From: Croceicoccus sediminis
GTDB lineage: Bacteria; Pseudomonadota; Alphaproteobacteria; Sphingomonadales; Sphingomonadaceae
DNA length: 64,000 nucleotides
Reading direction: 5' to 3'
Assembly (NCBI RefSeq): GCF_007570835.1
Contig: NZ_SUNC01000003.1
Location: 434,001-498,000, forward strand
A model generated the notes under the pieces. The model had not been told where the DNA came from. It ran no database searches and saw only the letters and a program-made list of their open reading frames with translations. Shown here piece after piece: positions 25,933 through 35,070 of the stretch; positions within the stretch are counted from its first letter, which is position 1; each line of letters starts with the position of its first letter. Position numbers and translations under genes: made by a program.

Positions 25933-27486
25933 TCAAAGCCTGCCCGCACGGATTTCGCCGTCGATATGCTCCGCCTGGCGTAGCGCCAGGGCAACGATCG
26001 TCAGGGTCGGGTTGCAGCCGCCCGCAGTAGGGAACAGGCTACCGTCGGAAATGAACAGGTTCTCCACGTCGTGCGTGCGCCCGAAGGGGGTGCAGACGCT
26101 TTGCGTCGGATCGTCGCCCATCCGCGCGGTGCCCATGTTGTGGGTCGCGGGAATGTAGTCGCCCATTTCCACCACCTGTTCCGCCCCCAGGGATTCGTAG
26201 ATACGCCGCCCGACCTTCCAGGCATATTCCTTCATCGCGATCGTGTTGGGATGGTCCTCGTAATGGATGACGGGGACCGGCAGGCCGTAATCGTCGCGTG
26301 CTTCCGGGTGCAGCGTGATCCGATTGGAAAGCTGCGGCGGATCCTCGCCGGTCAGCAGCATGCCCGCCAGCTGGTCGTACTTGTCGAGGACCGAGGTGAG
26401 ATCGCGGCCCCAGCCGCCAACCAGCATGTTCTTGGCCAGTATCTCCGGCGTAAAGGGCACGGTAGAGATCAAGAACCCGCCCGCAAATCCGCGTGACGGA
26501 TCATGCTTGCGTTCATCGCGCACGACACCGGCAAGGTGCGTCTGGCGGTGAAAGTTCACTTTGCCCGGCATCACGCCCATGACCTGGATCGTGAAGTGGC
26601 GCATGTAGTTGCGGCCCACCAGCCCGCTCGAATTGGCAAGGCCGTCGGGATGCCGCTCGCTCTTGTTGTTGAGCAGGAGCCGGGTCGTCTCGACCACGTT
26701 GCCCGCCACCGCCACGGCGCGCACTTTTTGCGTGATACGCTTGCCGTCCTGCAGATAGGTCACGCCCGATACGCGGTTGTCGTCGTCCATTTCGATGGCC
26801 ACGACCATGGCGCCAGGGCGCAGTTCGAAACGGCCGGTTTCCTCCGCTGCCGGAATCTCGGTGTAAAGCGTCGACCATTTCGCCCCGACCGCACAGCCCG
26901 ACGTGCAAAAGCCGAGCTGATGGCAGGATGGACGGTTGTCCCGATCGATCGAATTGATCGCCATGTTGTGGGTGTCGATGTCGCTATAGCCGCACTTTCG
27001 CGCGCCGGCTTCCAGCACCTTGTAGTTGTTGCCCGGCGGCAGGTGCGGATAGCCTTGGGTCCCGGTCACGCCCATGCGGATTTCGGCCTTGTCGTACCAC
27101 GGCGCGATCGCTTCGGGCGGCATGGGCCAGTCGACCAGCGTCGTGTCGGACATTTCGCCATACGTGGTCCGGGCCTGCATTTCATAGGGCTCGAACCGGG
27201 GGCAGGCGCCGGTCCAGTGCATCGTCGTGCCGCCCACCGTCTTGCAGTTCCAGACCGGGAAGTTGGGGTCCGGCTTGCCCGTCGCCATGCGCGGGTCGAG
27301 CCACGTGAGCTTGCCAAACATCTCGGCCTCGTCATTGACGATGTCGCCGAAGCCGAGCCGGGGCCCGGCCTCGAGGCAGATCACGTTGTGCCCCTTCTGC
27401 GCAAGTTCGTTCGAAAGGACGCCGCCTCCGGCGCCCGAACCGATGACGACGAAGACCGAGCTGTCGTCGAGCGAATAAGTCGTCAA
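25933..27486 (-). CDS. GMC-family FAD-dependent dehydrogenase (gluconate-2-DH large-subunit type)
   Basis: A 517-residue flavoprotein of the glucose-methanol-choline family, in the branch of gluconate, sorbitol and glucoside-3 dehydrogenases. The FAD-binding motif is GSGAGGG (16-22). The Cys-containing segment QLGFCTSGCAVGAKW (about 188-202) is common in this branch, and the C-terminal catalytic region has ATHNMGTARMGDDP and NPTLTIVALALRQAEH. It has no signal peptide of its own; the Tat-signal small subunit encoded just upstream (ATGA overlap) probably carries it to the periplasm. It would oxidise a hydroxyl of a sugar, polyol or other alcohol and pass electrons to a cytochrome or quinone. 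The substrate is unknown. Confidence 0.87.
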   Translation of the reverse strand: MTTYSLDDSSVFVVIGSGAGGGVLSNELAQKGHNVICLEAGPRLGFGDIVNDEAEMFGKLTWLDPRMATGKPDPNFPVWNCKTVGGTTMHWTGACPRFEPYEMQARTTYGEMSDTTLVDWPMPPEAIAPWYDKAEIRMGVTGTQGYPHLPPGNNYKVLEAGARKCGYSDIDTHNMAINSIDRDNRPSCHQLGFCTSGCAVGAKWSTLYTEIPAAEETGRFELRPGAMVVAIEMDDDNRVSGVTYLQDGKRITQKVRAVAVAGNVVETTRLLLNNKSERHPDGLANSSGLVGRNYMRHFTIQVMGVMPGKVNFHRQTHLAGVVRDERKHDPSRGFAGGFLISTVPFTPEILAKNMLVGGWGRDLTSVLDKYDQLAGMLLTGEDPPQLSNRITLHPEARDDYGLPVPVIHYEDHPNTIAMKEYAWKVGRRIYESLGAEQVVEMGDYIPATHNMGTARMGDDPTQSVCTPFGRTHDVENLFISDGSLFPTAGGCNPTLTIVALALRQAEHIDGEIRAGRL

Positions 27487-28007
27487 TTCACGTCTCCGGT
27501 CGCCGGAAGCCAGTCGATGTCGTCAAAGCCGCGGTGCAGGTATCCGCCGTATTCGAGCGAGGAGCCTTCGTACCCGACCATGTCCCAGACCTTCTTGTCG
27601 CGGTAGATCAGCTCTGCGCCGCGCATCAGCAGCATCTTGAAGAACGGCTCCTGGTCGTATTTCGCGACCATCGAACGCTGTATCGGCCAGGGCAGGTTGG
27701 CAAAGGGCGCGATGTGCGAGCCATCTAGGAGCGCGAGCCCGCGTTCATGCTCGTCCGAAGCGGGCGTGCCCTCGATCCCCGCCAGATAGTCGAGCGCGAC
27801 ACGGGCATAAAACTGAGCGTCGAGCCGTTCATGCGGGAATGCCACGTGCATCAGCGCAGCGGTCGAGCGCACTTGCGGCGCAAGGGTCGCGACGCCCGCC
27901 TCGGCCGCGCGCGCGGCCGTGGCCATGCCGGAAAGGGCGGCACAGACGGCCATCCTTCCCATCAAGGCCCGGCGCGACAGGGCCAGTCCCGGCATACCGC
28001 CCGGCAT
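27483..28007 (-). CDS. Gluconate 2-dehydrogenase subunit 3-like protein with Tat signal
   Basis: A 174-residue exported small subunit. A twin-arginine signal (LSRRALMGRM, residues 9-18) and a hydrophobic stretch end at ARAAEA; the rest matches the gluconate_2-dh3 family, with AGIEGTPASDEHERG and HRGFDDIDWLPATGDVN. In known complexes this subunit masks and escorts the flavoprotein through the Tat system. The start ATG 28007 shares one base with the TonB-receptor stop (TGATG), and its own stop overlaps the GMC start (ATGA), so all three are translated together. No triheme cytochrome subunit follows. Assignment rests on family pattern and the gene pair. Confidence 0.82.
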   Translation of the reverse strand: MPGGMPGLALSRRALMGRMAVCAALSGMATAARAAEAGVATLAPQVRSTAALMHVAFPHERLDAQFYARVALDYLAGIEGTPASDEHERGLALLDGSHIAPFANLPWPIQRSMVAKYDQEPFFKMLLMRGAELIYRDKKVWDMVGYEGSSLEYGGYLHRGFDDIDWLPATGDVN

Positions 28008-30289
28008 CAGAACGAATACCCGAGCTTGGCGTAATACTGACGCCCGCGATCGAACGCCTGCATGTAGAAGCCAAACGAGGGCTGGTAGTCGCCAAAGGTG
28101 CGGAACTTCTTGTCGGCGATGTTGTCGACGCCAAGCGTCACGCTGAGTTGTTCGTCCTCGTCCTCCCAGCGCAGGTTCGCGTTGAACACGCTGTAACCGG
28201 GCTGATAGAGTTCGGGCGTGTTGATGCCGTTGGCGTTGGTGAAGAAGCCGGAGCGGTACGACCAGTCGACGTGCGGCGTGATCATCCCCGAAGTGCCGAG
28301 ATAGAATTCCTTTTCGGCCGATGCGCTCAACGTCCATTTCGATACGTAAACGAATTCGGAATCGAGGGTCAGGCCCTGCACCCCGGCGTCCAGTTCCTTG
28401 AATTTCGCATCGGTCAGGCCAACCGCGCCGTTGATGCGCAGGCCGCCGCCCGGTGCGATGTTGGTTTCCAGTTCCAGTCCCTGGATACGCGCTTTGCCGG
28501 CGTTGGTGATGAACGGTCCGACACGCGTGGAATCGGCAACCAGCAGCTGCATCTGGTTGTAGTCGGTATAGAAACCGGCACCGTTCAGACGGACCGAATT
28601 GCCCAGCGCCATGAGCTTGAAACCCGCCTCGTAGGACTTGACCGTCTCCGGCTCGAAACTGGGCAGCGAGGGTTCGGGCGGGAACACGCGCTGCGTATAG
28701 CCGCCGCCCTTGAACCCTTCGGAATAGGTCGCATAGACCATGAAGTCCGGCGTCGCTTCCCACGACAGGTTGATCATGGGGGTCCATTTCTTCACCCGCG
28801 TCTTGGCGTCCTCGTAAGGGGCAAGGCGCGTGCCGGCGGGCAGGACGAGAAACGGCTCCAGCGTGTCGATCACGTACTGGTCGGGAAGGTACGTCTTCTT
28901 GTCGTCGGTATAGCGCAGGCCGCCCGTGACGGTCAGGCCATCGACCACTTCGAAGCCGAGCTGCACGAAAGCGGCCCAGTTCTCGTAGTCGTAATAGCCG
29001 CCCGACTGGGCACTGACGACGAGGAAGTCGATCGGATTGATGTCGCCGCCGCTTTCTTCGAAATAGTAGAGGCCGGTGACCCAGTTGAGCCGATCGTCCA
29101 GCGCCGTGCCGACGATCTGGAATTCTTGGCTGAACTGCTTTTGTGAGAAGTCATCGTAAACCTCGTTGATGGCGAGGTTGGACCCATCGCGGTCCTGGGC
29201 GAATTTCCCGTTGATCCGGCGAAGTGCGCTGATCGACTTGAACTCGATGTCGTCGGCAAGGTCATACCCGATGGTGAGCGAGGCCGACCAGATTTCGAGG
29301 TCGGAGAACGTATCCGTGGTCGAATAGTTCGTGTCGTCGCTGAAAAGGCGGGCGTTATAGCAGCCCGTGTTGGCGATCTGGTCGGCCTGAAGGCAGAAGA
29401 AGGGGCTGGTCATGCCCGACGCGATCAGATTCTGAAGCGTGACGAAGCTGCCCATCGCCGTCTCGTCGATACCAGTGATAACGACCGGCGCGCCGTGGCT
29501 CTTGTCGCGCGAATAGTCGGCAGCCAGCGTCACGTCGATCGGGCTGCCGGACGGCGCAAAGCGCAGGGCGCCGCGCACCGTTTTGGAATCGCGGTTGCCG
29601 AATTTCGTGCCCAGCGCGGGCGCATCGACATAGCCGTCCTGGCTGGTGATCCCGGCGCTGATCTTGGCAAAGAGACTATCGGTCAGCGGGCCCGAAACCA
29701 TGCCGCGCGCCACGACCAGGTTGTCCGTCCCGTATTTCAGGTCGAACTTGCCTTGCAGCATGTCGTCGGGCTGAATCGTGGTGATGTTGATCGCTCCGCC
29801 GATCGTGTTCCGTCCAAACAGCGTGCCCTGCGGCCCGCGCAACACTTCGACCGAGGCAACGTCGATCAGGTCGAAGACGCCGCCCGCGGTGCGGCCAAGA
29901 TAGACGCCGTCGATATAGATACCCACGCCCGGTTCCACCGTGGGGGCGAAGTCGTTCTGGCCGATGCCGCGGATATAGACCGCAGCGTTCGACGCGATAC
30001 CGCTGTTCGACGGGATGTTCGCAAACGTCAGGTTCGGCGTGAAGTCCTGGATGCGGTTGACCTGGGTGATGCCCTGCGCCTCAAGCCGTTCGGCGCTGAA
30101 CGCGGTGATCGAGATCGGGGTCGACTGGAGATCCTCGGTCTGCTTGCGCGCCGTGACGGTGATGACCTCGAGACCGTTTTCTTCCGCTTCGCTATCTTGG
30201 GCGAGCGAGGGCGTGGCGAAACCGGCAATGGCGCACGAAGCGGCGAGACAGGCCGCAATCCGGCCCGACCACGATTTGGAATTGATCAT
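28007..30289 (-). CDS. TonB-dependent outer-membrane receptor
   Basis: A 760-residue receptor with a signal peptide (about 1-30, ending PSLAQ), a TonB-box-like EVITVTARK (about 41-49), a plug domain (about 55-165) and a 22-strand barrel that ends in aromatic YAKLGYSF. Members like it in sphingomonads import large or poorly soluble carbon sources rather than iron; here the gene is coupled by TGATG to a periplasmic dehydrogenase small subunit, which points to uptake of the substrate oxidised by the neighbouring GMC enzyme. It lies after a terminator-like hairpin (30505-30541), so it may have its own promoter in the 216 bases before it. Confidence 0.93.
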   Translation of the reverse strand: MINSKSWSGRIAACLAASCAIAGFATPSLAQDSEAEENGLEVITVTARKQTEDLQSTPISITAFSAERLEAQGITQVNRIQDFTPNLTFANIPSNSGIASNAAVYIRGIGQNDFAPTVEPGVGIYIDGVYLGRTAGGVFDLIDVASVEVLRGPQGTLFGRNTIGGAINITTIQPDDMLQGKFDLKYGTDNLVVARGMVSGPLTDSLFAKISAGITSQDGYVDAPALGTKFGNRDSKTVRGALRFAPSGSPIDVTLAADYSRDKSHGAPVVITGIDETAMGSFVTLQNLIASGMTSPFFCLQADQIANTGCYNARLFSDDTNYSTTDTFSDLEIWSASLTIGYDLADDIEFKSISALRRINGKFAQDRDGSNLAINEVYDDFSQKQFSQEFQIVGTALDDRLNWVTGLYYFEESGGDINPIDFLVVSAQSGGYYDYENWAAFVQLGFEVVDGLTVTGGLRYTDDKKTYLPDQYVIDTLEPFLVLPAGTRLAPYEDAKTRVKKWTPMINLSWEATPDFMVYATYSEGFKGGGYTQRVFPPEPSLPSFEPETVKSYEAGFKLMALGNSVRLNGAGFYTDYNQMQLLVADSTRVGPFITNAGKARIQGLELETNIAPGGGLRINGAVGLTDAKFKELDAGVQGLTLDSEFVYVSKWTLSASAEKEFYLGTSGMITPHVDWSYRSGFFTNANGINTPELYQPGYSVFNANLRWEDEDEQLSVTLGVDNIADKKFRTFGDYQPSFGFYMQAFDRGRQYYAKLGYSF

Positions 30290-30504
30290 AGATACCCCCT
30301 TGAGAACCGTGAGAACGTAGCCCTGCGATTGCGGCGGTCTTTTTCTTGCCGACCTTGGTATCGGAAGCTGTCATCAGCAGCGGCGGCCAGCTATCCGCAT
30401 TGCGAAGCGATTGTTCGTCTTGTGTAGGAAAAATGACAGGGTTGGCCGTGACCCGATGGCTGCGACCGAACCTGCCATGGTGCGAAGGACGGGCGCGCAG
30501 ACAA

Positions 30505-30541
30505 GAAAGGGGCGCGTCCCTGTACGGAACGCGCCCCTTTC
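30505..30541 (-). terminator. Terminator-like hairpin between aldehyde dehydrogenase and TonB receptor genes
   Basis: Arms 30505-30517 and 30529-30541 (GAAAGGGGCGCGT / ACGCGCCCCTTTC) pair over 13 bases with an 11-base loop. The T tract on the reverse strand is short (the stem ends in TTTC, then TTGTC), so it may only attenuate. It follows the aldehyde dehydrogenase stop by 22 bases. Confidence 0.65.
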
Positions 30542-30562
30542 GGGCTTCGATGGTGGGGAGCC

Positions 30563-32071
30563 TCAGGAGAGGGCCATCGTTACCGACTTCGATTCGGTGT
30601 AGAGATCGCGGACCGCATGACCCAGCTCACGCCCGTAACCCGACATGCGATAACCGCCGAACGGCACAGCCGGATCGAGCAGGTTGTGTGCATTTACCCA
30701 GACGCTACCCGCCTTCATGCCGCGAATGAACCGGTTCGCCTGCTGCAGGTCATTGGTCCAGATGCTGGCGCCCAGGCCATAGCTGGTGTCGTTGGCGAGC
30801 TTCATGGCTTCTGCTGGATCGTCGAAAGGCGTCGCGGCAAGGACCGGGCCGAAGATCTCCTCGCGATAAATCGTCATGTCGGGCGTGACGTCGGCGAAAA
30901 CCGCCGGGCGCAGGAAGTGACCGGCGCCCTCGATCGTCCCTCCGCCAGTGACCAGCCGCCCGCCCTCGGACGCGCCCTTGTCGAGATAGCCCTGCACGCG
31001 TGAACGCTGCGCCGCCGAAACCAGCGGCCCCATCTGCACGTCGGGATCGAAACCGGAACCGACCTTGAAACCATCGGCGACCTGCGCCAGTCCGTCGATG
31101 ACCGCGTCGTAGATGCTGCGATCGAGGAACAGGCGCGAACCTGCCGTGCAGACCTGCCCGTGGTTGAAGAAGATCGCCTGGGCCGCGCCCGCGATCGCCA
31201 TGTTCACGTCCGCATCCTTGAGGATGACGACAGGCGACTTGCCGCCCAGTTCGAGCGAGAGGCGCTTCATCGTTGCGGCCGCGCGCTGCTGGATGATCTT
31301 GCCCACTTCGGTCGATCCGGTGAAGGCGATCTTGTCGACGCCCGGATGATCGACCAGCGCCTGGCCCGGTTCCGCATCGCCGGTCACGATGTTGACGACG
31401 CCGCCCGGAATCCCGGCCTCCGCGATCAGCTGGCCAAGGCGGAGCGCGGTGATGGGCGTGTCTTCCGCAGGCTTGAGCACGACGGTGCAACCGGCAGCCA
31501 GCGCAGGCGCGATCTTCCACACTGCCATGACCAGCGGGAAGTTCCAGGGGATGATCTGGCCAACGACGCCGACCGGTTCGCGCAGCGTATAGGACGTGAA
31601 ACGCATGTCAGGAACATAGGCGAACGACGGGTCGATGGTCGTGCCCTCGATCTTGGTCGCAGCGCCTGCCATGTAGCGCAGCGAATCGATCGCAAGATTG
31701 AGATCGGCATGGCGCGACATCATCAGGATCTTGCCGTTATCCAGCGTTTCGAGCTCCGCGAACTCGTCCGCGGCAGACTCCAGCAAGTCGGCCAGCTTGA
31801 GCAGCATCCTTTCGCGCGCAACGGGGCGCACCGCGGCCCAGCTGCCTTCGAATGCGCGGCGGGCGGCCGCAACGGCGCGGTCGACGTCCGCGGAAGAGCC
31901 AGCCGGGACGGTCGTGATTTCCCTGCCGGTCGCCGGGTCGGTGACCGCGATGGTGCGGCCACTTTGCGAATCCACCCACTCACCGTCGATGAGCATCTTG
32001 AGCGGGCTGGACACGAACTGCTTCGCGGCCGGCGAAAGATGGCTGCGCTGATCGTCGATGACTTCGGACAT
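30563..32071 (-). CDS. NAD(P)+-dependent aldehyde dehydrogenase
   Basis: A 502-residue member of the aldehyde dehydrogenase superfamily, closest in pattern to broad-range (betaine/phenylacetaldehyde-like) enzymes. The catalytic Cys is in NHGQVCTAGSRLFL and the general-base Glu in LELGGKSPV; the cofactor motif FTGSTEVGK is present, and PWNFPL and KPAEDTP are intact. ATG 32071 is chosen because GGAGAG precedes it by a few bases; longer starts would run into the divergent promoter. It would oxidise the aldehyde made by the neighbouring alcohol dehydrogenase. The gene is divergent from an AraC regulator. Confidence 0.93.
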   Translation of the reverse strand: MSEVIDDQRSHLSPAAKQFVSSPLKMLIDGEWVDSQSGRTIAVTDPATGREITTVPAGSSADVDRAVAAARRAFEGSWAAVRPVARERMLLKLADLLESAADEFAELETLDNGKILMMSRHADLNLAIDSLRYMAGAATKIEGTTIDPSFAYVPDMRFTSYTLREPVGVVGQIIPWNFPLVMAVWKIAPALAAGCTVVLKPAEDTPITALRLGQLIAEAGIPGGVVNIVTGDAEPGQALVDHPGVDKIAFTGSTEVGKIIQQRAAATMKRLSLELGGKSPVVILKDADVNMAIAGAAQAIFFNHGQVCTAGSRLFLDRSIYDAVIDGLAQVADGFKVGSGFDPDVQMGPLVSAAQRSRVQGYLDKGASEGGRLVTGGGTIEGAGHFLRPAVFADVTPDMTIYREEIFGPVLAATPFDDPAEAMKLANDTSYGLGASIWTNDLQQANRFIRGMKAGSVWVNAHNLLDPAVPFGGYRMSGYGRELGHAVRDLYTESKSVTMALS

Positions 32072-32087
32072 AAACTCTCCGGAAAAT

Positions 32088-32159
32088 GCGTAATTCACTG
32101 GCGTAGAGTATGGGCCCGGCAACGCCGTCCGCTATTCAGAACGCGTAGCAAGGGTACGC
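32088..32159. promoter_or_regulatory. Repeated GCGTA sites between aldehyde dehydrogenase and AraC genes
   Basis: GCGTA occurs at 32088-32092, 32101-32105 and 32143-32147, and its inverse TACGC at 32155-32159, so the last two form an inverted repeat with a 7-base spacer. The first two are direct repeats 13 bases apart, a spacing close to that of AraC-type half-sites. They lie just before the aldehyde dehydrogenase gene. The AraC-side TTGACA at 32214-32219 is a possible -35 without a convincing -10. Binding is inferred. Confidence 0.35.
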
Positions 32160-32308
32160 ATTTGGCAGGTTTCGGCCCGCCTTTTGCGGCCAGGCGCACG
32201 ATTCTGGAATTACTTGACAATTCAGCTAATCCAGCATCTCTTACAAAAAAAAGTCAAAGGAAGAAGGCACGGACGCGAGCAGCCCGCAAACGGGCGAAAG
32301 GGGGTCAC

Positions 32309-33301
32309 TTGCTTCAACAAAGCCAGGAAAACTCGGGGCGTCCAGTGCGGACGTTCCAGTCCAGCGACCCTGACGAAGTCATTGATTTCGTCGGCAGAAG
32401 ACTGGCACCGCACGGCATGGACATGCGCAATCCTGCCGCCATGTCGGTCAAGCTGGCCTGCTTCAATTTCGCCCGCGCGCAACTGGTCGACATCCAGTAC
32501 GGATCGGAAGTCACGATCGATCCGATCGATCTCGATTCGCATTTCCTGATCCACGCCTCGCTACAGGGATCGACCTCTGTCCGGTCCAACGGCGTCGAAG
32601 GCTTTATCCGGCCCGACAACCTCTACATCACCTGTCCCGGGAAGAGCACCCGCATCCGGATGTCGAAGGAATGCCGCCACCTGACCGTCAGGATCGCGGC
32701 AAGTGCCTTCGAGGATTACCTGACGCAGTGCCTGCACATCCCGGTCAATCGGCCGGTCGAGTTCTTCAGCGACAGCGAACGCGGGCGCGAATTGCCGCAA
32801 GTCTGGCGCAACCTCCTGTCACACCTGATCATGCAGTCCGAAATGGGCCCCGGTCTCATGGCCAACGCCAATACCCAGCGGCAATACGCGATGCTGATGG
32901 TGGAAATGCTGCTCAACCACTACTGCAACACCTATTCGGAACAGATCGCCCTTCGCGGCAACGATCTGGCCCCCTGGCACGTGCGCCGCGCGCGTGAAAT
33001 CATCCACGATTCCCTCGACGACAGCATATCGGTGGCAGACCTCGCCGTCCGGATCGGCGTCAGCGTGCGCAGCCTGCAGAACGGCTTCAAGCAGTTCCTG
33101 GGCATGACCCCGGTCGAATACGTTCGCCGACACCGATTGGAACGGCTGCACAATGCGTTGTCGACCGGAGATCCGCAGGCGAGCGTGACCGAACAGATGC
33201 TCGACTGCGGGATCGTGAATTTCGGCCGCTATGCGCAATATTATCGCCAGCAGTACGGTTGCAGCCCGTCCGAGACCCTTCGCACGCGAAGGGTGGGATA
33301 A
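32309..33301 (+). CDS. AraC-family transcriptional regulator
   Basis: A 330-residue activator-type protein. The N-terminal half (about 30-200) matches the AraC-binding-like sensor domain (RPDNLYITCPGKSTRIRM), and the last 100 residues hold two helix-turn-helix units: DSISVADLAVRIGVSVRSLQ and MLDCGIVNFGRYAQYYRQQY, followed by GCSPSETLR. No ATG exists near the domain start; TTG 32309 is preferred because AGGGGG lies a few bases before it, with GTG 32345 an alternative. It is divergent from aldehyde dehydrogenase and ends directly against the cytochrome c gene. By position it should control one or both neighbouring clusters. Confidence 0.88.
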   Translation: MLQQSQENSGRPVRTFQSSDPDEVIDFVGRRLAPHGMDMRNPAAMSVKLACFNFARAQLVDIQYGSEVTIDPIDLDSHFLIHASLQGSTSVRSNGVEGFIRPDNLYITCPGKSTRIRMSKECRHLTVRIAASAFEDYLTQCLHIPVNRPVEFFSDSERGRELPQVWRNLLSHLIMQSEMGPGLMANANTQRQYAMLMVEMLLNHYCNTYSEQIALRGNDLAPWHVRRAREIIHDSLDDSISVADLAVRIGVSVRSLQNGFKQFLGMTPVEYVRRHRLERLHNALSTGDPQASVTEQMLDCGIVNFGRYAQYYRQQYGCSPSETLRTRRVG

Positions 33302-33700
33302 TCAGTTCGCCTTGAGATAGGCGATGATAGCCGCACGGTCCTGCGCCGACGGAACCTTTGTGACCATCTTCGTGCCCGGCACGACAGCCTTGGGATCGGC
33401 AAGCCACGCGTCGAGCTTCTTTTCGTCCCACTTGCCGCCCGCCTGCTTCAGCGCGGGGGAATAGCTGTATCCTTTCGCCGCCGCGACCGGCTGCCCGACG
33501 ATCCCGGCAAGCGACGGCCCCGCCCGGTTCTGCCCGGGCTTGACCGAATGGCACGCAGCGCAGGCCCGCCCGCGAAACAGCGCCTCGCCCGATGGCATCT
33601 TTGCCGCGCCGTCCGCCGCGTGAAGCGCCGGTTGCGGGACGGCAAGCGCGGCAAGTGCCAAGATTCCGGCCGCAGCCAGCCCGCGGATTGGATTGATCAT
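33302..33700 (-). CDS. Monohaem class I cytochrome c
   Basis: A 132-residue exported electron carrier with a signal peptide (about 1-29), haem motif CAACH (Cys47-His51) and probable axial Met112 in VPGTKMVTKV. Size and motif spacing match the small periplasmic c2/c550 type. It is the last gene of a chain with the FAD-linked oxidase (4-base ATGA overlap), so it may accept electrons from that enzyme or from the GMC dehydrogenase and feed the terminal oxidase. Its stop abuts the AraC stop without a gap. Confidence 0.92.
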   Translation of the reverse strand: MINPIRGLAAAGILALAALAVPQPALHAADGAAKMPSGEALFRGRACAACHSVKPGQNRAGPSLAGIVGQPVAAAKGYSYSPALKQAGGKWDEKKLDAWLADPKAVVPGTKMVTKVPSAQDRAAIIAYLKAN

Positions 33701-35070
33701 GCAGGTTTCTCCTGTTCGAAAATACGGCCGGGGTTCAGGATGCCGCCGGGATCGAAAGCCGCGCGAAGGCGGCGCATCATCGCAATCTCGGCCTCGCTTC
33801 TAGAATGGCTGAGCCAGTCGCGTTTCAATATGCCGATGCCGTGTTCGGCAGAAACCGTACCGCCGACTTTGCGCACCGCGTCATAGACGATGCGTTCGGA
33901 AACGATCCTCTGGTCCTCGCTTCCCAGTTCGATCGCGACATGCAGGTTGCCGTCGGCGATGTGACCGAAAAAGACCGACCGGCAGCCAGGCAGGCGTTCG
34001 GCGAATTCACGCTCGATCCTTGCGACAAGGGTTCCTAGCCGCGCGAGCGGTGCGCCGACGTCGAACGGTTCGACGACTGCCATCGAACGGGTGATTTCCC
34101 CGATATGGTCGCGATAGGCCCAGAACCGGTCCCGATCGGTGCCCGACCGCGCGACGAGCGCGTCCTCGATCGTCCCGGTTTCCAGCGCCAGGGCAAGCGT
34201 CGCAGGCAGCACGCCGTCCTCGAACCCCTCGGTCTCGACAAGGACGTAGAATTCGTGCTTCCGGTCGAAAGGATCGGGCAATGCGCCCGGTGCGACCGCC
34301 GCGTCGAAGAAATTGCGCCACATCACTTCGAACGCGGCAATCTTGCCCGGACAGCGCCTTTCCAGAACGCTCAGCAGGTTCAAGACCGCACCATAGTCCG
34401 GCAGACCGCAAAGCGCCGTTTCGTGCCCGGACACGGCGGGCCGCAAGCGCAGGAGCGCCCGCGTGACAATGCCGAGCGTGCCCTCGCTTCCGATTAGCAA
34501 TTGCTTGAGGTCGTATCCTGCATTGTTCTTGATCATCGGCTGCATCGACGAGATCACCGTCCCGTCGGCCATGACCGCCTCCAGCCCGAGCACCTGTTCG
34601 CGCATCATGCCGCTGCGATAAACCTGCGTGCCGCCCGCATTCGTGGCGATCATCCCGCCGATCGTGCAGCTGCCACGCGAACCGATATCCACCGCCAGCT
34701 GCCACCCGGCATCTGCCGCCGCTCTCTGCGCGGTCTCCAGCGGGACGCCCGCCCCGGCGACCAGTGTTCCGGCAACCGGGTCGATGTCCGTGATTGCGTT
34801 CATCCCTTCGAGCGAGACGATCAGCTCGCCGTCACGCGGCAATGCCCCGCGCGTCATGCCCGTCCTTCCGCCCTGGACCACCACCGGCCATCCGTTTTCG
34901 TGGCACAGGGCGATGACCTGCGACAGTTCCCCGGTCGTGGCCGGGCGGACCAGTCCCGATGGCCGGCCGCTCGCCCCTGCGGTCTCGTCCTCGAGATAGC
35001 GGGGCTCGATCATGTCGGGGGCAAAGGCGTTGCCCGGGCCCACGATTTCGGCCAGCCGCTCGGCCAACAT
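33697..35070 (-). CDS. FAD-linked oxidase, GlcD/D-2-hydroxyacid dehydrogenase type
   Basis: A 457-residue flavoprotein with a PCMH-type FAD domain (about 40-220; VVQGGRTGMTRGAL and DIGSRGSCTIGGMIATNAGG) and the FAD-oxidase C domain (to the end), containing GHIADGNLHVAIE and SAEHGIGILKRDWL, which hold the metal/substrate His residues of D-lactate, D-2-hydroxyglutarate and glycolate dehydrogenases. The iron-sulfur partner common in glycolate oxidase is absent. The gene overlaps both neighbours (TGATG with the upstream gene, ATGA with cytochrome c). The likely reaction is oxidation of a 2-hydroxyacid to a 2-oxoacid with electrons to the cytochrome. Confidence 0.88.
   Translation of the reverse strand: MLAERLAEIVGPGNAFAPDMIEPRYLEDETAGASGRPSGLVRPATTGELSQVIALCHENGWPVVVQGGRTGMTRGALPRDGELIVSLEGMNAITDIDPVAGTLVAGAGVPLETAQRAAADAGWQLAVDIGSRGSCTIGGMIATNAGGTQVYRSGMMREQVLGLEAVMADGTVISSMQPMIKNNAGYDLKQLLIGSEGTLGIVTRALLRLRPAVSGHETALCGLPDYGAVLNLLSVLERRCPGKIAAFEVMWRNFFDAAVAPGALPDPFDRKHEFYVLVETEGFEDGVLPATLALALETGTIEDALVARSGTDRDRFWAYRDHIGEITRSMAVVEPFDVGAPLARLGTLVARIEREFAERLPGCRSVFFGHIADGNLHVAIELGSEDQRIVSERIVYDAVRKVGGTVSAEHGIGILKRDWLSHSRSEAEIAMMRRLRAAFDPGGILNPGRIFEQEKPA

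Noticed and set aside
31160-32308. A longer N-terminus for the AraC regulator reaching across the aldehyde dehydrogenase gene
   Set aside because: The added region is the antisense of aldehyde dehydrogenase; the sensor and DNA-binding domains are complete from 32309.
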